Shown piece after piece: positions 26,913 through 36,113 of a stretch of DNA of 64,000 nt. The DNA lies in contig NZ_SMSJ01000028.1 in the NCBI RefSeq assembly GCF_004355005.1, positions 1-64,000 of the forward strand, read 5' to 3'. The notes under the pieces are model-generated. The model saw nothing but the letters and a program-made list of their open reading frames with translations. It ran no database searches and was not told where the DNA came from. Numbering within the stretch: the first letter of the stretch is position 1; every line of letters begins with the position of its first letter. Source of the DNA: Dankookia rubra (GTDB lineage: Bacteria > Pseudomonadota > Alphaproteobacteria > Acetobacterales > Acetobacteraceae). The position numbers and the translations under genes were made by a program.

Positions 26913-27296
26913 CTAGGGCGTGGCGCGGCGCTCCTGTGCGGGCATGCGGGTCGTCAGCACACTGGCTTGTAGCCAGCCCGTCCGTCCGTCCGGCACGCGC
27001 GCCAGCCGGAAAAATCCACACTCCCGAAGAATTACGATCGACGACGGCTTTTCCAGCCTGAACAGCTCCGCCTCGTCACGTTTGGGGCCGGCACGGAAGG
27101 TGGCCGCATGACGGGTGTAGATGGAACGCGGCGTCGGCAGGCCGGTCTGGGCGCCGACACGGGAATTGTGCCGCAACACCTGCCCGTCTTCGCCATGACA
27201 CACTGCCGCCTCCGGCACGTTGCGCGCTACCGAGGGCTCAGGCGGCACAGGTGAGGCACAGGCGGCGAGCAGCAAAGGTAGGAGCCACGGGCGCAT
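26913..27296 (-). CDS. Small lipoprotein with SH3-like domain
   Basis: A 127-residue exported lipoprotein. The N-terminus MRPWLLPLLLAACAS contains a lipobox (LLAAC), giving a predicted acylated Cys13. The C-terminal half, SSIVILRECGFFRLARVPDG followed by RTGWLQASVL, has the shape of a bacterial SH3 domain, which usually binds peptidoglycan or a protein partner. The ATG at 27296 was chosen because the signal peptide starts there and AAGG lies about six bases upstream; the longer frame adds a non-signal leader. It is convergent with the NTPase/cyclase gene, with the repeat in between. Function unknown. Confidence 0.65.
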   Translation of the reverse strand: MRPWLLPLLLAACASPVPPEPSVARNVPEAAVCHGEDGQVLRHNSRVGAQTGLPTPRSIYTRHAATFRAGPKRDEAELFRLEKPSSIVILRECGFFRLARVPDGRTGWLQASVLTTRMPAQERRATP

Positions 27297-27680
27297 AGGA
27301 GCCTTCGGGATAGGCCATGATGGGATCGGAATGGCGAGACGAAGGCGGCTGGATGGCCGCCTTGCCGTGAATGATATGGAAGGAAACCAAGGGACGCTCA
27401 AGCTGTGCAGGTGGCTGGATCAGGTTCAGCAAAATGGATATGGCGGCCGCCATTGCTGGTTCGGCACCAATGGCCACGTCGAACACGCGGCCGAGAATTG
27501 TTCTCCGTTCTGGCGGACGATCGATTTGCAATTCGCAGACCATGGATCACTGTGATCATTTGGATATGAACTTCTGCTCAAAAATGCCGCTTAGCCATGA
27601 ATGAGGTCGCAGCGGGCTTGGAAGACTGCGACCGGACAAGCAAAACGCTGCCCACAACTGAGGTCTATGCGGGATCATAT
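27297..27680. other. Intergenic stretch with a GATCACTGTGATC palindrome
   Basis: No convincing gene. A 101-codon minus frame (27238-27543) overlaps the lipoprotein start and resembles no family. The perfect palindrome GATCAC-T-GTGATC at 27545-27557 could be an operator for either the lipoprotein gene or the coiled-coil gene; which factor would bind it is unknown. Confidence 0.4.
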
Positions 27681-28235
27681 ATGTCTACCCCAAACCAGGG
27701 CCCAAACGCTTCCGTGGTTGAATCCGTGCTCGGGGCGCTTGAACGACTCGCTAGCGACTTACGTCATCGCACGAACCAAGCCGAGCACCGCGCCGAAGAT
27801 GCAGAACGGCGTGCCGAACTGGAGCGTGAGGCGCGGCAGGATGCAGAAACTCGAGTTGTCCTTGCAGAGCAGAAGGCGAGCGATGCGCTCAGGCGAGCGG
27901 AAGCCATAGAGACCGCTGCAAGAGAGAACATCGAGCGGTTGCGACAGGAGTTGCTCGCCGCTATGCGCGAAGCGGTCGACGTTGCACGAGCCACGGCGGC
28001 GACAATCGAAGCCGCAATCGAGCCGAATGGCTCCACCGAAGAACACCAAGCGGTCCCACCGCGCGCAGAGCAAGACCAAACCCTGCCTCATATCCAAACG
28101 CCAGCTGCCGGTAGACTTCCGACATCATCACAACCGACACCCCGCCGATGGGAAAGAGAGGAGCGGGGATATGCTTGGGTCGAGGACGAACCTGGGCCGC
28201 CTTGGTGGCGCAGGATGTTTGGCCGGCATTATTAG
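27681..28235 (+). CDS. Coiled-coil hypothetical protein
   Basis: A 184-residue soluble protein. The central region (about 20-115) is a charged heptad-type coiled coil rich in Glu, Arg and Ala (HRAEDAERRAELEREARQDA and following). A Pro/Gln-rich linker and a conserved-looking aromatic tail (GYAWVEDEPGPPWWRRMFG) follow. I chose the ATG at 27681, with GGGA seven bases upstream; an in-frame ATG at 27597 would add 28 residues without a better ribosome site. No family recognised. It may be an oligomerising scaffold. Confidence 0.6.
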   Translation: MSTPNQGPNASVVESVLGALERLASDLRHRTNQAEHRAEDAERRAELEREARQDAETRVVLAEQKASDALRRAEAIETAARENIERLRQELLAAMREAVDVARATAATIEAAIEPNGSTEEHQAVPPRAEQDQTLPHIQTPAAGRLPTSSQPTPRRWEREERGYAWVEDEPGPPWWRRMFGRHY

Positions 28236-28407
28236 GCTGGATTGGGTAGCACTCTGGCCCGTGCCGAGCAGCGGTGTGCCTTCCGCTTAAACGACCCGGG
28301 AAGAGCCGGGATGAAGCAGCCCCGGTTCAGCGACCCGCAGAGCGGGGCGCAAAAGGCAGCATGGCGCACGGAACATCTGTACGACAAGGGCGCGCGTCTT
28401 CGCGCTG

Positions 28408-29013
28408 GTGGCCGGAGGCTTTGGGTTCGGCGTGGTCATGTCACTGTTCATTGAGCCGGCTGCAGTACTCGGGAGCAGTTTGCCCATCGCGCCGACAGCA
28501 TGGACGTATGACATTCAACGCGGGCCTTGGCAGGCTTGCGCGCCACTGGCTGACAGGCTCGTGCGCAAGGCTATGCGCGGCTATGAGGTGACGATCGCCC
28601 CTGGCATGCACCCGATGATGCCGTATGCGGCCAGTCAGATGTCGGCCTTCATCCTGTACGGCAACGGCCGCGTCCGGTTGTCAGGCGACGGTCGCAGACA
28701 TGTCTGCGTAATTGGCGTCGGCAAGGTCTTCGCGGTTTGTGTGTACCGGCATTGGCCGATTGATGGCGCTGACATGGCGTACGTGAAAGCGAGCTGGAGA
28801 GGCCCCCGAACCGTGAAGTGCAAGGCTTCGACCGTCGCCAGCATCTCGCCATGCCGAGGCTTGTGTCTGCTCGGGCGGCTTCACGAGCTCGCAACAGAAC
28901 TGCTCCGACGTCCAGCAGCGGTTCGTGCCGGCGGGAACCGAGCCGTGGCACGGCCCATTGTGTCGATGCGGGCGAGGCGCGGGCCAGCGTCCCCGGGTGC
29001 AGCCGAGAGGTAG
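28408..29013 (+). CDS. Hypothetical protein with N-terminal hydrophobic helix
   Basis: A weak gene candidate of up to 201 codons. The start (GTG 28408 or ATG 28438) falls inside a hydrophobic stretch, AGGFGFGVVMSLFI, resembling a membrane anchor. A moderately mixed region follows (AFILYGNGRVRLSG, VYRHWPIDGADMAYVKASW), and then a less protein-like tail. No family is recognised and no good ribosome site is visible, so it may be a decayed gene. It ends three bases before the next, clearly coding, gene. Confidence 0.3.
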   Translation: MAGGFGFGVVMSLFIEPAAVLGSSLPIAPTAWTYDIQRGPWQACAPLADRLVRKAMRGYEVTIAPGMHPMMPYAASQMSAFILYGNGRVRLSGDGRRHVCVIGVGKVFAVCVYRHWPIDGADMAYVKASWRGPRTVKCKASTVASISPCRGLCLLGRLHELATELLRRPAAVRAGGNRAVARPIVSMRARRGPASPGAAER

Positions 29014-29015
29014 GA

Positions 29016-29744
29016 ATGCCGTCACCACTGTCCAGAACAGCTTGCGCAGCAGCACTGGCTTCGGCCTTGTTCTTCTCGGCCAGCGCCGTCTCGGCCCAGG
29101 GCAGCCCCGCCGCGCGGGGCGGCGGCGAGCAGACCGCCAACGGCTTGCTCGCCCGGCAGGCCGACGGGTCCTACGGGCCGGTAGCGTACAACGCGGACAA
29201 GGCACCTTTCGGGTTGCGCGCCAACAATTGGTTGAGTCTGAAGGGGCCGAACCTGAGCGGCAGGTGGCTGGGGCAGACCGGTGCCAATGCGCAGCACTTC
29301 GCCAGCTTTGACGATCCAGCCTACGCGATCCGCGCCTTCATCGACCTCGTCCGGCAGTACCAGGACAGTTATAAGGCGCGCTCCGCAGCGGACATCCTCG
29401 GACGCTACTCCCCCGCCGGAGACTGCTCCGGCGCGCCGTCCGCGTCGCCTGCCGAGCGGCGCGAGGGCGGCGGCTGCCCCGAGAACCAAGCGACCCCGCC
29501 GGTGAGCGCGGTGCGGGCGGCGCGCGCAGTCGGGCTAGGGCCGACCGACAACCTCGACCTGTTCGGCCCCGATGGTAGGATCAGGCACCCGGACCGGCTG
29601 CGGGCGTTGATCGACGCCGTAGCGACCCAGGAACTGGGTCCGGGCGCCTGCCCGCAGCCGCCGCGCGGCGAGACCTGGATCGGCTGCCGGGTGGATGACG
29701 GGCTGTACAACCGCGCCGTCGAACTGCTGGACCGGCGCGGCTAA
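29016..29744 (+). CDS. Exported protein with lysozyme-like/phage P5-type domain
   Basis: A 242-residue secreted protein. A signal peptide (RTACAAALASALFFSASAVSAQ) precedes a domain with NWLSLKGPNLSGRWLGQTG, HFASFDDPAYAIRAFIDLVR, YQDSYKARSAADILGRYSPAGD and a C-terminal AIVATQELG-like helix. This pattern resembles the phage structural protein P5/lysozyme-like family, in which a 'standing' Asn-rich opening is followed by FxxFDxPxxGIRA. The start at 29016 is supported by GAGAGGTAGGA just upstream. Enzymatic activity on peptidoglycan is possible, but a catalytic Glu could not be identified with confidence. Confidence 0.65.
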   Translation: MPSPLSRTACAAALASALFFSASAVSAQGSPAARGGGEQTANGLLARQADGSYGPVAYNADKAPFGLRANNWLSLKGPNLSGRWLGQTGANAQHFASFDDPAYAIRAFIDLVRQYQDSYKARSAADILGRYSPAGDCSGAPSASPAERREGGGCPENQATPPVSAVRAARAVGLGPTDNLDLFGPDGRIRHPDRLRALIDAVATQELGPGACPQPPRGETWIGCRVDDGLYNRAVELLDRRG

Positions 29745-30033
29745 GCGAGCCTCCCGGCGCGGGTCCGCCAGCCGCAAGGAAGGCGTTTGCAACGATCGAT
29801 GATGCCCGGCGAGCACCGTGATGGTGAGGTCGTCAAAGCGCCCCGCACACGCTGTTGCATTGATTTGGCATCGCCGATCAGCGCCGAGACGTTGACCAGA
29901 TCAGGGTGAGCCATAATGGCGCTTACCGCCGGCGAGGAGAGGCGCGCCGCAGTCGCGGTTGGAGCGCCGTGCGAGGTGGTTTGAGCGCTTGATGCGGGGC
30001 GGTGTTTTGGTCTGCTTTAGAGGCTGGAACGCC

Positions 30034-30540
30034 ATGGCCTTGTCGGTGGATCTTCGGGAGCGGGTGCTGTCGGCGCATGAGCGGCGTGAGGGCAGCTAGC
30101 GCCTGTTGGCGGAGCGGTTCGCGGTCTCGGTCGGGACAGTGAACGCTTGGCTGAGACTGGCGCCCTCCGGCCAGCGGGCGCCGCGCCGGGGCGGCAGCGG
30201 CCAAGCCATGCTCGGCGGCACCGATCCCGCGGTCCTGCGCAACCTCGTGGCCGAGCAGAACGACGCCACCCTCGCACAGTATGCGGACAGGCTGGCCGAG
30301 CGGACGGGCGGCCGGCGCTTCGACCCGAGCACGCTCAGCCGGACGCTGCGGCGGCTCGGTCTGTTGCGCAGAAAAAGACGCTGCACGCCGCCGAGCAGGC
30401 CTGGGCGACGATGAAGGAGCGCTTGCGCCAGGCCGGTGCCCGCACCATCGAGACCCTAGACACCGCCGTTCCCGACGCGCTCGACACCATCACCGCAGCA
30501 AACGCCAGCGCCTGGTTCCGGCACTGCGGGTATCGTTCAG
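30034..30540 (+). mobile_element. IS630-family element with internal deletion
   Basis: The ATG at 30034 opens an IS630-type N-terminal helix-turn-helix (SVDLRERVLSAHERREGS), then an in-frame TAG at 30097-30099 and RLLAERFAVSVGTVNAWLRL, followed by the winged second part (FDPSTLSRTLRRLGLLRRK). Immediately after LHAAEQ the sequence jumps to the C-terminal end AWATMKERLRQAGARTIETL and FRHCGYR. The whole DDE catalytic core, about 150 residues, is deleted. It cannot transpose by itself. If its ends are intact it could be mobilised by a full IS630, like a MITE. Terminal repeats were not delimited. Confidence 0.75.
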
Positions 30541-30699
30541 ATGATGACGCATGGCGCTCCAGGCGCCAGACTCCTGGCGCGACGGCGAGGCAGGGTAGGG
30601 GCATGGTCGAAGAGGCGGAGGGCGCGATCGTGCCGGCATCCGGGACCGCCGGTGCCCCTGCGAACGCCTTCGCCGCCGGTCGGCGCCGCCCGCGTCGCC

Positions 30700-30968
30700 A
30701 CCGCGGCGCCGCCTAGCTCGCCTCGCTCGCCGGACCGTGCAGCCGTGCCGCGCTCGATCGCCGCCTCGCCCCCATCGCCAGCAGCACCGGCTGCGCGGCT
30801 TGGCCTGGTCGGCCGGTGACCCGGCGATCCGTACCACCCTTCAGGGGATCGCCCGCCAGCACGGCCGCCGCCGCTAGCCCGCGGGGCTGACTTCGACCGA
30901 GCTGAAGATGCTGGTTGCGGCGTGCGGCTGCGACACCGCCGGGGGCCCGATCAGCCAGAGGCGCTGAC
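30700..30968 (+). pseudogene. Tyrosine-recombinase (site-specific integrase) N-terminal remnant
   Basis: From 30786 the frame reads HRLRGLAWSAGDPAIRTTLQ then GIARQHGRRR, a TAG at 30876-30878, and AGLTSTELKMLVAACG, ending shortly after. This matches the core-binding region and start of the catalytic domain of phage-type integrases. The upstream part (LDRRLAPIASS) is in a different frame. The catalytic RKHRH-Y residues are missing. It is a relic, possibly of the element that brought the neighbouring accessory genes. Confidence 0.55.
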
Positions 30969-31001
30969 GCGGCTGCGAGCAATCTATGTTGATTGTCGCA
31001 C

Positions 31002-32570
31002 CTAGCTCGTCAGCACGATTGCGGCTTGTTGCTCCTTGGTTCGACGTCCGAGTTCGCGGATTGCGACGCGATCGGGCTTTCCCTGCTCCGTCAGCGGAAC
31101 CCGGTCGAGCAGCACGATTGCGAAGGGCCTGGCAGCAGCGATGCCATGCCGCGCTATGATCTCGGCTCGGCATCTCTCGGAGTCCGCCGAAGAGCCCGGC
31201 CAGGGCACGACTGCAGCCGTCCAGCCGCCGGCCTCACGGTCCACCACGACCACCGCGTAGCGCACCTCGGGTAGGCGGCAGAGCGTGTCCTGAATTAGGG
31301 GTGGACTCACCATGGCACCGTCAACCCAGGCGACATCGACCGCCCGGCCCAACACGTGCAGATGGCCGTCGCCGTCGAGGAAACCGAGGTCGCCGCTGCA
31401 GTACCATCCATCGGCGAACGCCGCCGCCTCGAGGTCGGGCCGATTGCGATAGCCGCCGGCCATGGTGGGTGAGCGCACCTCAATGATCCCGGGCTCCCCT
31501 GGCCTTGCGAGTGCGCCGTCAGTGCGGCGGAAGCGGATGTTCACGCCGCTGAGGATCCGACCAGCGCAGGTGAACACCTCCGGGTGAAGCAGGTCGTGTT
31601 CGACTGGGGAAAGAGCACTAACCAAGCCCATCTCGCTCGCGCCGTAGGTATGCGCCAGCACAGGACCGAGGCGCTCGCGGGCGCGTAGCCGTAACGTGGC
31701 TGGTGCCGAAGCACCGACGTGGGTCACGGCCCGCAGGGAGGAGAGGTCGCGGCGCGCGACATCGGGGTGGTCCATAACCTCGAATAGCTGCGGCTCAACG
31801 AGGAACAGGTCGGTGATCCGCTCCGCTTCAATAGCGGCCAGGGTATCCGCAGCATCGTACTGGTCTTGCAGCACCACCGTCCCGCCGCCGAGAAGGGTCA
31901 CATCCACCAGCACCTGAGACAGATAGGCCAAACGGCCATTGATCAACTGACGCCGATCCGCGGGGCTGGGTACGTCCACCGTGGCGGTGTACGCGGCGAA
32001 GTCCCGCCGGCTTCCTTTCGGCACGCCTGTTGTGCCGCCGGAGGAGATGACAACGGCGAGGTCGCCAGAGCGGGCCAGGCTCTGGACGGGACTGCTCGCC
32101 TGGGACGCAGCCATTGCGCCAAGGTCGAGGGACGCGTCGGCTACGTCGGCGCCAACGGCGGCTACAGGGACCAGCAGGCCGCTGGGGCACAGGTGCGCGG
32201 TCTCGGAAAACAGGACCAGGAGGGAAGGAGCCAACTGCCTGACCAGCTCCGCTCGGTCCTGCGGTACTTTCGGCGCGGAGAGATAGACGGCGGCGGCGCC
32301 GATGAGGTTCGCCGCGTAACGGACAGCGAGCGCGTCCGAACAGTTGGGTGCGAAGAGCGCGACCAGATCGCCGCGCGCAATGCCAAGGCCGGCAAGGGCG
32401 CGAGCGTACCGATAAATCGAAGCCAGAAGCTCCTCCGCCGTGGTATTCTGCCCATGGTATCGGACAACAGGCGAGGCGCCAGCGGCCTCAAGGCGACAAA
32501 CCAGCGTATCGATGTAAGGTCTTGTGGCAGTGACCGCAGATCCATTCTGGCCTTCATGTATCTTGGTCAT
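31002..32570 (-). CDS. ANL-superfamily acyl-CoA/aryl-CoA ligase
   Basis: A 522-residue adenylate-forming ligase that should activate a carboxylic acid as its AMP ester and pass it to CoA or a carrier. The P-loop motif is VVISSGGTTGVPKG (about 180-193). The adenine/hinge motifs are THVGASAP, YGASEMG and GWYCSGDLGFLDGDG. The catalytic Lys of the C-terminal domain lies in LTEQGKPDR. It follows the FAD monooxygenase by 53 bases on the same strand, so the pair probably acts in one pathway. Compared with housekeeping fatty acyl-CoA synthetases the protein is short and the substrate pocket cannot be read. Confidence 0.88.
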   Translation of the reverse strand: MTKIHEGQNGSAVTATRPYIDTLVCRLEAAGASPVVRYHGQNTTAEELLASIYRYARALAGLGIARGDLVALFAPNCSDALAVRYAANLIGAAAVYLSAPKVPQDRAELVRQLAPSLLVLFSETAHLCPSGLLVPVAAVGADVADASLDLGAMAASQASSPVQSLARSGDLAVVISSGGTTGVPKGSRRDFAAYTATVDVPSPADRRQLINGRLAYLSQVLVDVTLLGGGTVVLQDQYDAADTLAAIEAERITDLFLVEPQLFEVMDHPDVARRDLSSLRAVTHVGASAPATLRLRARERLGPVLAHTYGASEMGLVSALSPVEHDLLHPEVFTCAGRILSGVNIRFRRTDGALARPGEPGIIEVRSPTMAGGYRNRPDLEAAAFADGWYCSGDLGFLDGDGHLHVLGRAVDVAWVDGAMVSPPLIQDTLCRLPEVRYAVVVVDREAGGWTAAVVPWPGSSADSERCRAEIIARHGIAAARPFAIVLLDRVPLTEQGKPDRVAIRELGRRTKEQQAAIVLTS

Positions 32571-32623
32571 GTTCGGCTCTTCCTGTCGGCTCAGGCCTAC
32601 GCCCGCACTGCTTCCGCATCTTG

Positions 32624-34090
32624 CTAAAGCCGCTCGAGGTAGCCGGCGATGGTGGCGGGATCCTCCGCGGCGCAGGCAGCATAGCCGTCGGGCCGCACCA
32701 GCCAGATCGCACCGTCCCGGAACCCAGGCCGGACTTCAGGGTCGAGCAACCCGTCAAAGCGCCGCAGCAGGTCGGCCGTCGCAACTGTCGGCTCTGCGAA
32801 CAGCGCGAAGCGTGGCGCACTGCCTGATCCAACAGGCGCGCAGCCAGCGACGGGGACAACCCGGCCGCCCGGTGCCGGTCCGCCGCGCAAGCCGGATCCG
32901 TTCAGCGGGCTGTCGGGGTAGCCGATCGAGACCTCCGTCATCGTGTCGGCAACGGCGTGCCGGACATCGGTCAGACCCAGCAGGACCTGCCCTGCGATGT
33001 TCCGCACGGCCTGCGCGATCGGATTGCGCAGCGTCCCCACCGCCGTCAGTCGGCCCGCGGCCTTGAGCACCTCGTCGCCGACCGCGCTGCGCTCCGAGCT
33101 GTAGCTGTCAAGCAGACGCTCCCCGCAGGTGCCGCGGATCACGAGGGCCAGTTTCCAGGCCAGGTTGAAGGCGTCCTGCATGCCGGTGTTCATGCCCTGC
33201 CCGCCGGCAGGGCTGTGGATATGAGCCGCGTCGCCGGCGAGAAAAGCACGCCCCCAACGATAGCTGCCGACCTTGCGACCGTTGATCCGGAAGCTGGCCA
33301 GCCAGATTGGGTCGTAGGCAACCAGGCCCGGCGGGCCACGCCGGTCGATCAGCGCCTGAACCTGGTCCAGCGTCGCTGCGTGCGGGTGCTCGGCGCCGGA
33401 CGAGGGCAGGTCCGCGATCACGCGATAGCGGCCCGGAGAGATGGGAAAGATAATGAGCACGCCGTCATGGTGCCAATGAACTGCAGCCTCGCTGTCAGGA
33501 AACGGATAGCCGTGCATGTGAATGTCGGCGAGCACCCAATCCGCATCCAGCGTCTCGCCTGCGAAGGGTGCATTGAGTCCGTGGCGTACCGTGCTGTGCG
33601 CGCCGTCGCACCCGATCAGCCAATCTGCGGAAACCACCTCCTCGCGCCCGTCCACGGCGTGACGAAGTACGACTTCGACACCATCCCGACGAACCGTGAA
33701 TGAGGCAAGCTCGACGCGGCGCTCGATCGCAACGCCCTCACGGCTTAGCCGCTCCTCAAGCAAGCGCTCAGTCTCGGATTGAGGCAGCATAAGTCCGTAA
33801 GGGTAGGGGCTGCGCACGTCCCCCATGCCGACCTGGCCGATCATGCGATTGCCCGCGACGAAGTTCACCGCTTCGGCCTTGAACCCTGCCACGACGAAGG
33901 GGGCCGCCCCGGCCTCCCCGCCGCGGTCCAGCAACTCCAAAGTCCGACTCCAAAGCACCAGCGCCTTGGACTTGTCGGTGCGTGCCGCCGCCTTGTCCAC
34001 GACGCGGACGGGAATGCCGTAGCGCGCGAGTTCGCAGGCCAGGGTCAGGCCAACCGGGCCGGCGCCGGCCACCAGAACGGGCTTTGTCAT
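32624..34090 (-). CDS. FAD-dependent aromatic monooxygenase (PheA/TfdB type)
   Basis: A 488-residue group A flavoprotein hydroxylase. The FAD-binding motif VAGAGPVGLTLACELARYG opens the protein, the DG motif appears in LIGCDGAHSTVRHGL, and the GD motif in GDAAHIHSPAGGQGMNTGMQ. A thioredoxin-like C-terminal extension, as in phenol hydroxylases, is short here. I chose the ATG at 34090 with GGAGAG about eight bases upstream; a GTG at 34210 would add a non-conserved leader. With the ANL ligase downstream it may hydroxylate an aromatic acid or a polyketide-like substrate. Confidence 0.88.
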   Translation of the reverse strand: MTKPVLVAGAGPVGLTLACELARYGIPVRVVDKAAARTDKSKALVLWSRTLELLDRGGEAGAAPFVVAGFKAEAVNFVAGNRMIGQVGMGDVRSPYPYGLMLPQSETERLLEERLSREGVAIERRVELASFTVRRDGVEVVLRHAVDGREEVVSADWLIGCDGAHSTVRHGLNAPFAGETLDADWVLADIHMHGYPFPDSEAAVHWHHDGVLIIFPISPGRYRVIADLPSSGAEHPHAATLDQVQALIDRRGPPGLVAYDPIWLASFRINGRKVGSYRWGRAFLAGDAAHIHSPAGGQGMNTGMQDAFNLAWKLALVIRGTCGERLLDSYSSERSAVGDEVLKAAGRLTAVGTLRNPIAQAVRNIAGQVLLGLTDVRHAVADTMTEVSIGYPDSPLNGSGLRGGPAPGGRVVPVAGCAPVGSGSAPRFALFAEPTVATADLLRRFDGLLDPEVRPGFRDGAIWLVRPDGYAACAAEDPATIAGYLERL

Positions 34091-34225
34091 GATCGCTCTC
34101 CAGATTGCTGTGCCATGAGGACGCTGAGGAGGGCTACCACCGCCGCCCCTCCCTGCGCGGCACAGCACGGCTTTCAGTGGCGTTGGCGCGCTGCTTGCCT
34201 CATCCGGCACTACGGTGATGGGCTG

Positions 34226-35650
34226 CTACATGAACCAGTGTTCGCTTGAGGCGAGACTTGCCATCGCTCCGGTTGGCAGCGCCTTCCCAGCCGTGTCCGT
34301 CAGGGTGTCAAGTACGGCCTTGGTGCTCTGCGGCGTGATCACCACCAAGCCGTTGCCGTTGACGGTAGCGGTTTCGAAACTCTGGCCGGACATGCTGGAG
34401 TGCGAACCATCGCTGCCACCGCCGCCCGTGTCACCGTGAGCGGCTCCGCCGCCGCCGCTGTAGCCACCGCCACCACCGCCGACGTAGCCGCCACCACCGC
34501 CAAAACCACCAGCGCCGCCGTTGCCGCCGTTTCCTGCACTGCCGGTGAGGCCGGCGAGGTAGGACGCGCCGCTCCCGCCGTAACCCACGAATGGGTCTCC
34601 ACCAGAGCCGCCAGGGGTCGAGTAGCCACCACCACCGGCACAACCATCGCCGTCTTCCATGTCAGTCTTCCCGCTCTCTCCATCGTCGCTGCCGTTGCCC
34701 GCCTTGCCGCCATCCGCGGTTGGGAATGAGGTCTCGTGGCCGTTGATCGCGTCCAGGCTGGTGGCGGTAATACCTCTGTGCTGAGAGAAATTGCCGCCGA
34801 CCAAGCCGCCGCCGCCGGCGATCAGGAGCGGCGAGTTATTGTCATCGACAACGAAGCTACCGCCGCCGCCGCCGCCGGACACGATCGCGTCAGGAGCGTC
34901 CGCGCCACGGCCAGCCACGGCGATGGTGATTACCTCCCCGGCGCTGAAGCTGAAGATCGCTCCGATCTGTGCGCCGAAGCCGCCGACAACTTCCGAGTTG
35001 CCGCCGGTCCGCCCATTGGCTGTGCCGCCCGAGGCGCCACTTGCGACGATACTGTAGCTGCCGGTCTCCGGCACCGTGTAGGTCCGCAGGCCGCCGGTGT
35101 AGCTGAAGGTAAATGCGTTCGCCGCGGCGCCCCCAAATCTGGCACGCCGCTCTCCGCCTTCGGCTGCAGGATGAAATCGTTAGCGGACAGGGTGTGGGTG
35201 CCGACCAGTTCGATTTCGCCGGTTGAAGTCGTCGGCATGTGCGGCTGGACGCCTGGCGACGGCTCACCCAGGGCGGCCGCGAACTGCACCAGCGTGTTCC
35301 CGTTGTCCAGAATCTCGTACCGCACCTGCCGCGCTTTGGTACCGACAAAGGCATCATTGCCGCGGAAGAGCGGTCTCTCCGGGCTTGGATCGAAGCTGTT
35401 CCGATGGCGGGACAGGTCTACGGTGTCATGAGCCTGTTCGAAATCGACGATGATGTCGCGGTGCCCGTCGCCGACACCGGTATCGGGCGCGAGCAGCGGC
35501 ATGAGCCGCCCGAATCCGAGAACGTCGGCTTCCGCTCCGCCGGTCAGTTGATCCACACCGGTGCCAGGGATCAGGATATGGTCCCCAGCGCCACCATCGA
35601 GTGAGTCGTTGCCCCCGCTCCGTCGAGCGTATCGGCTCCACCGCCGCCGC
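34226..35650 (-). pseudogene. RTX/glycine-rich surface protein, two frameshifts, 5' cut by IS5
   Basis: Three minus-strand frames join into one protein. The first part has RTX-type calcium-binding nonapeptides (GGGGADTLDGAG, GNDSLDGGAGDH, GVDQLTGGAEADVLGFG) and the folded DIIVDFEQAHDTVDLS domain. The second part, from about 35130, is an extremely Gly-rich domain (TYTVPETGSYSIVASGASGG onward, with runs of GGGGG and GYSGGGG) like the ALK-type glycine-rich fold. Breaks occur at two runs of five Gs (C5 on the + strand at 35612-35616 and 35130-35134). One added G at each would restore a continuous frame. The 5' end is cut by IS5 DNA at about 35650. Normally such proteins are secreted by type I systems and mediate surface attachment. 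Confidence 0.7.
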
Positions 35651-36106
35651 GTAGGACACGCCGGATCGCGGCAAGCCGGGCACCGAGCTGCATGTCGTGG
35701 TCGACGGCCACGGCACGCCACCTGGCCTGACGCTCAGCCCGGCTAGCCGCAACGGCAGCAAGATGCTGGCCGCCACGCTCGATGCGATCCCGCCGGTTCG
35801 ACGCCGCAAACCTGGCGGCAGGCCGCGTCGCCGCCCCGGCAGGTTGCCTGCCGACAAGAGCTACAACCATCGCTTCCGCCGCGACGAGTGCCGCCGTCGT
35901 GGCATCGTCGCGCGCATTGCGCGCCGCGGCGTCGAGGACAGCAGCAGACTTGGGCGGCACCGCTGGAAGGTCGAGCCGATGCTCGCCTGGATGGTCCGCT
36001 TTCGCCGCCTCACCATCCGCCACGAACGGCGCGAGCACATCCACCTCGCCTGCAACGCTCTCCCCGCCAGCATCATCTGGCCGAGGCAAACCAGGCGGTC
36101 GGGTTA
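35650..36106 (+). mobile_element. IS5-family transposase C-terminal fragment
   Basis: The + frame reads RGKPGTELHVVVDGHGTPPG, SPASRNGSKMLAATLDAIPP, then PADKSYNHRFRRDECRRRGI and RLGRHRWKVEPMLAWMVRFR. This is the catalytic C-terminal half of an IS5-group (IS427/IS1031-like) transposase. The Glu of the YREK-like motif (RWKVEPMLAW) is present. The N-terminal half is absent. It is inserted in, and truncates, the RTX gene read from the opposite strand. The right boundary is near the stop codon; terminal repeats were not resolved. Confidence 0.78.
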
Positions 36107-36113
36107 GACGCTC

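Noticed and set aside
27238-27543. 101-codon minus ORF overlapping the lipoprotein start
   Set aside because: No family resemblance, no ribosome site, and it overlaps a better-supported lipoprotein gene.
29745-29850. A possible third copy of the ~100-bp repeat
   Set aside because: Only short blocks such as GGCGCGGGT match; the alignment does not extend.
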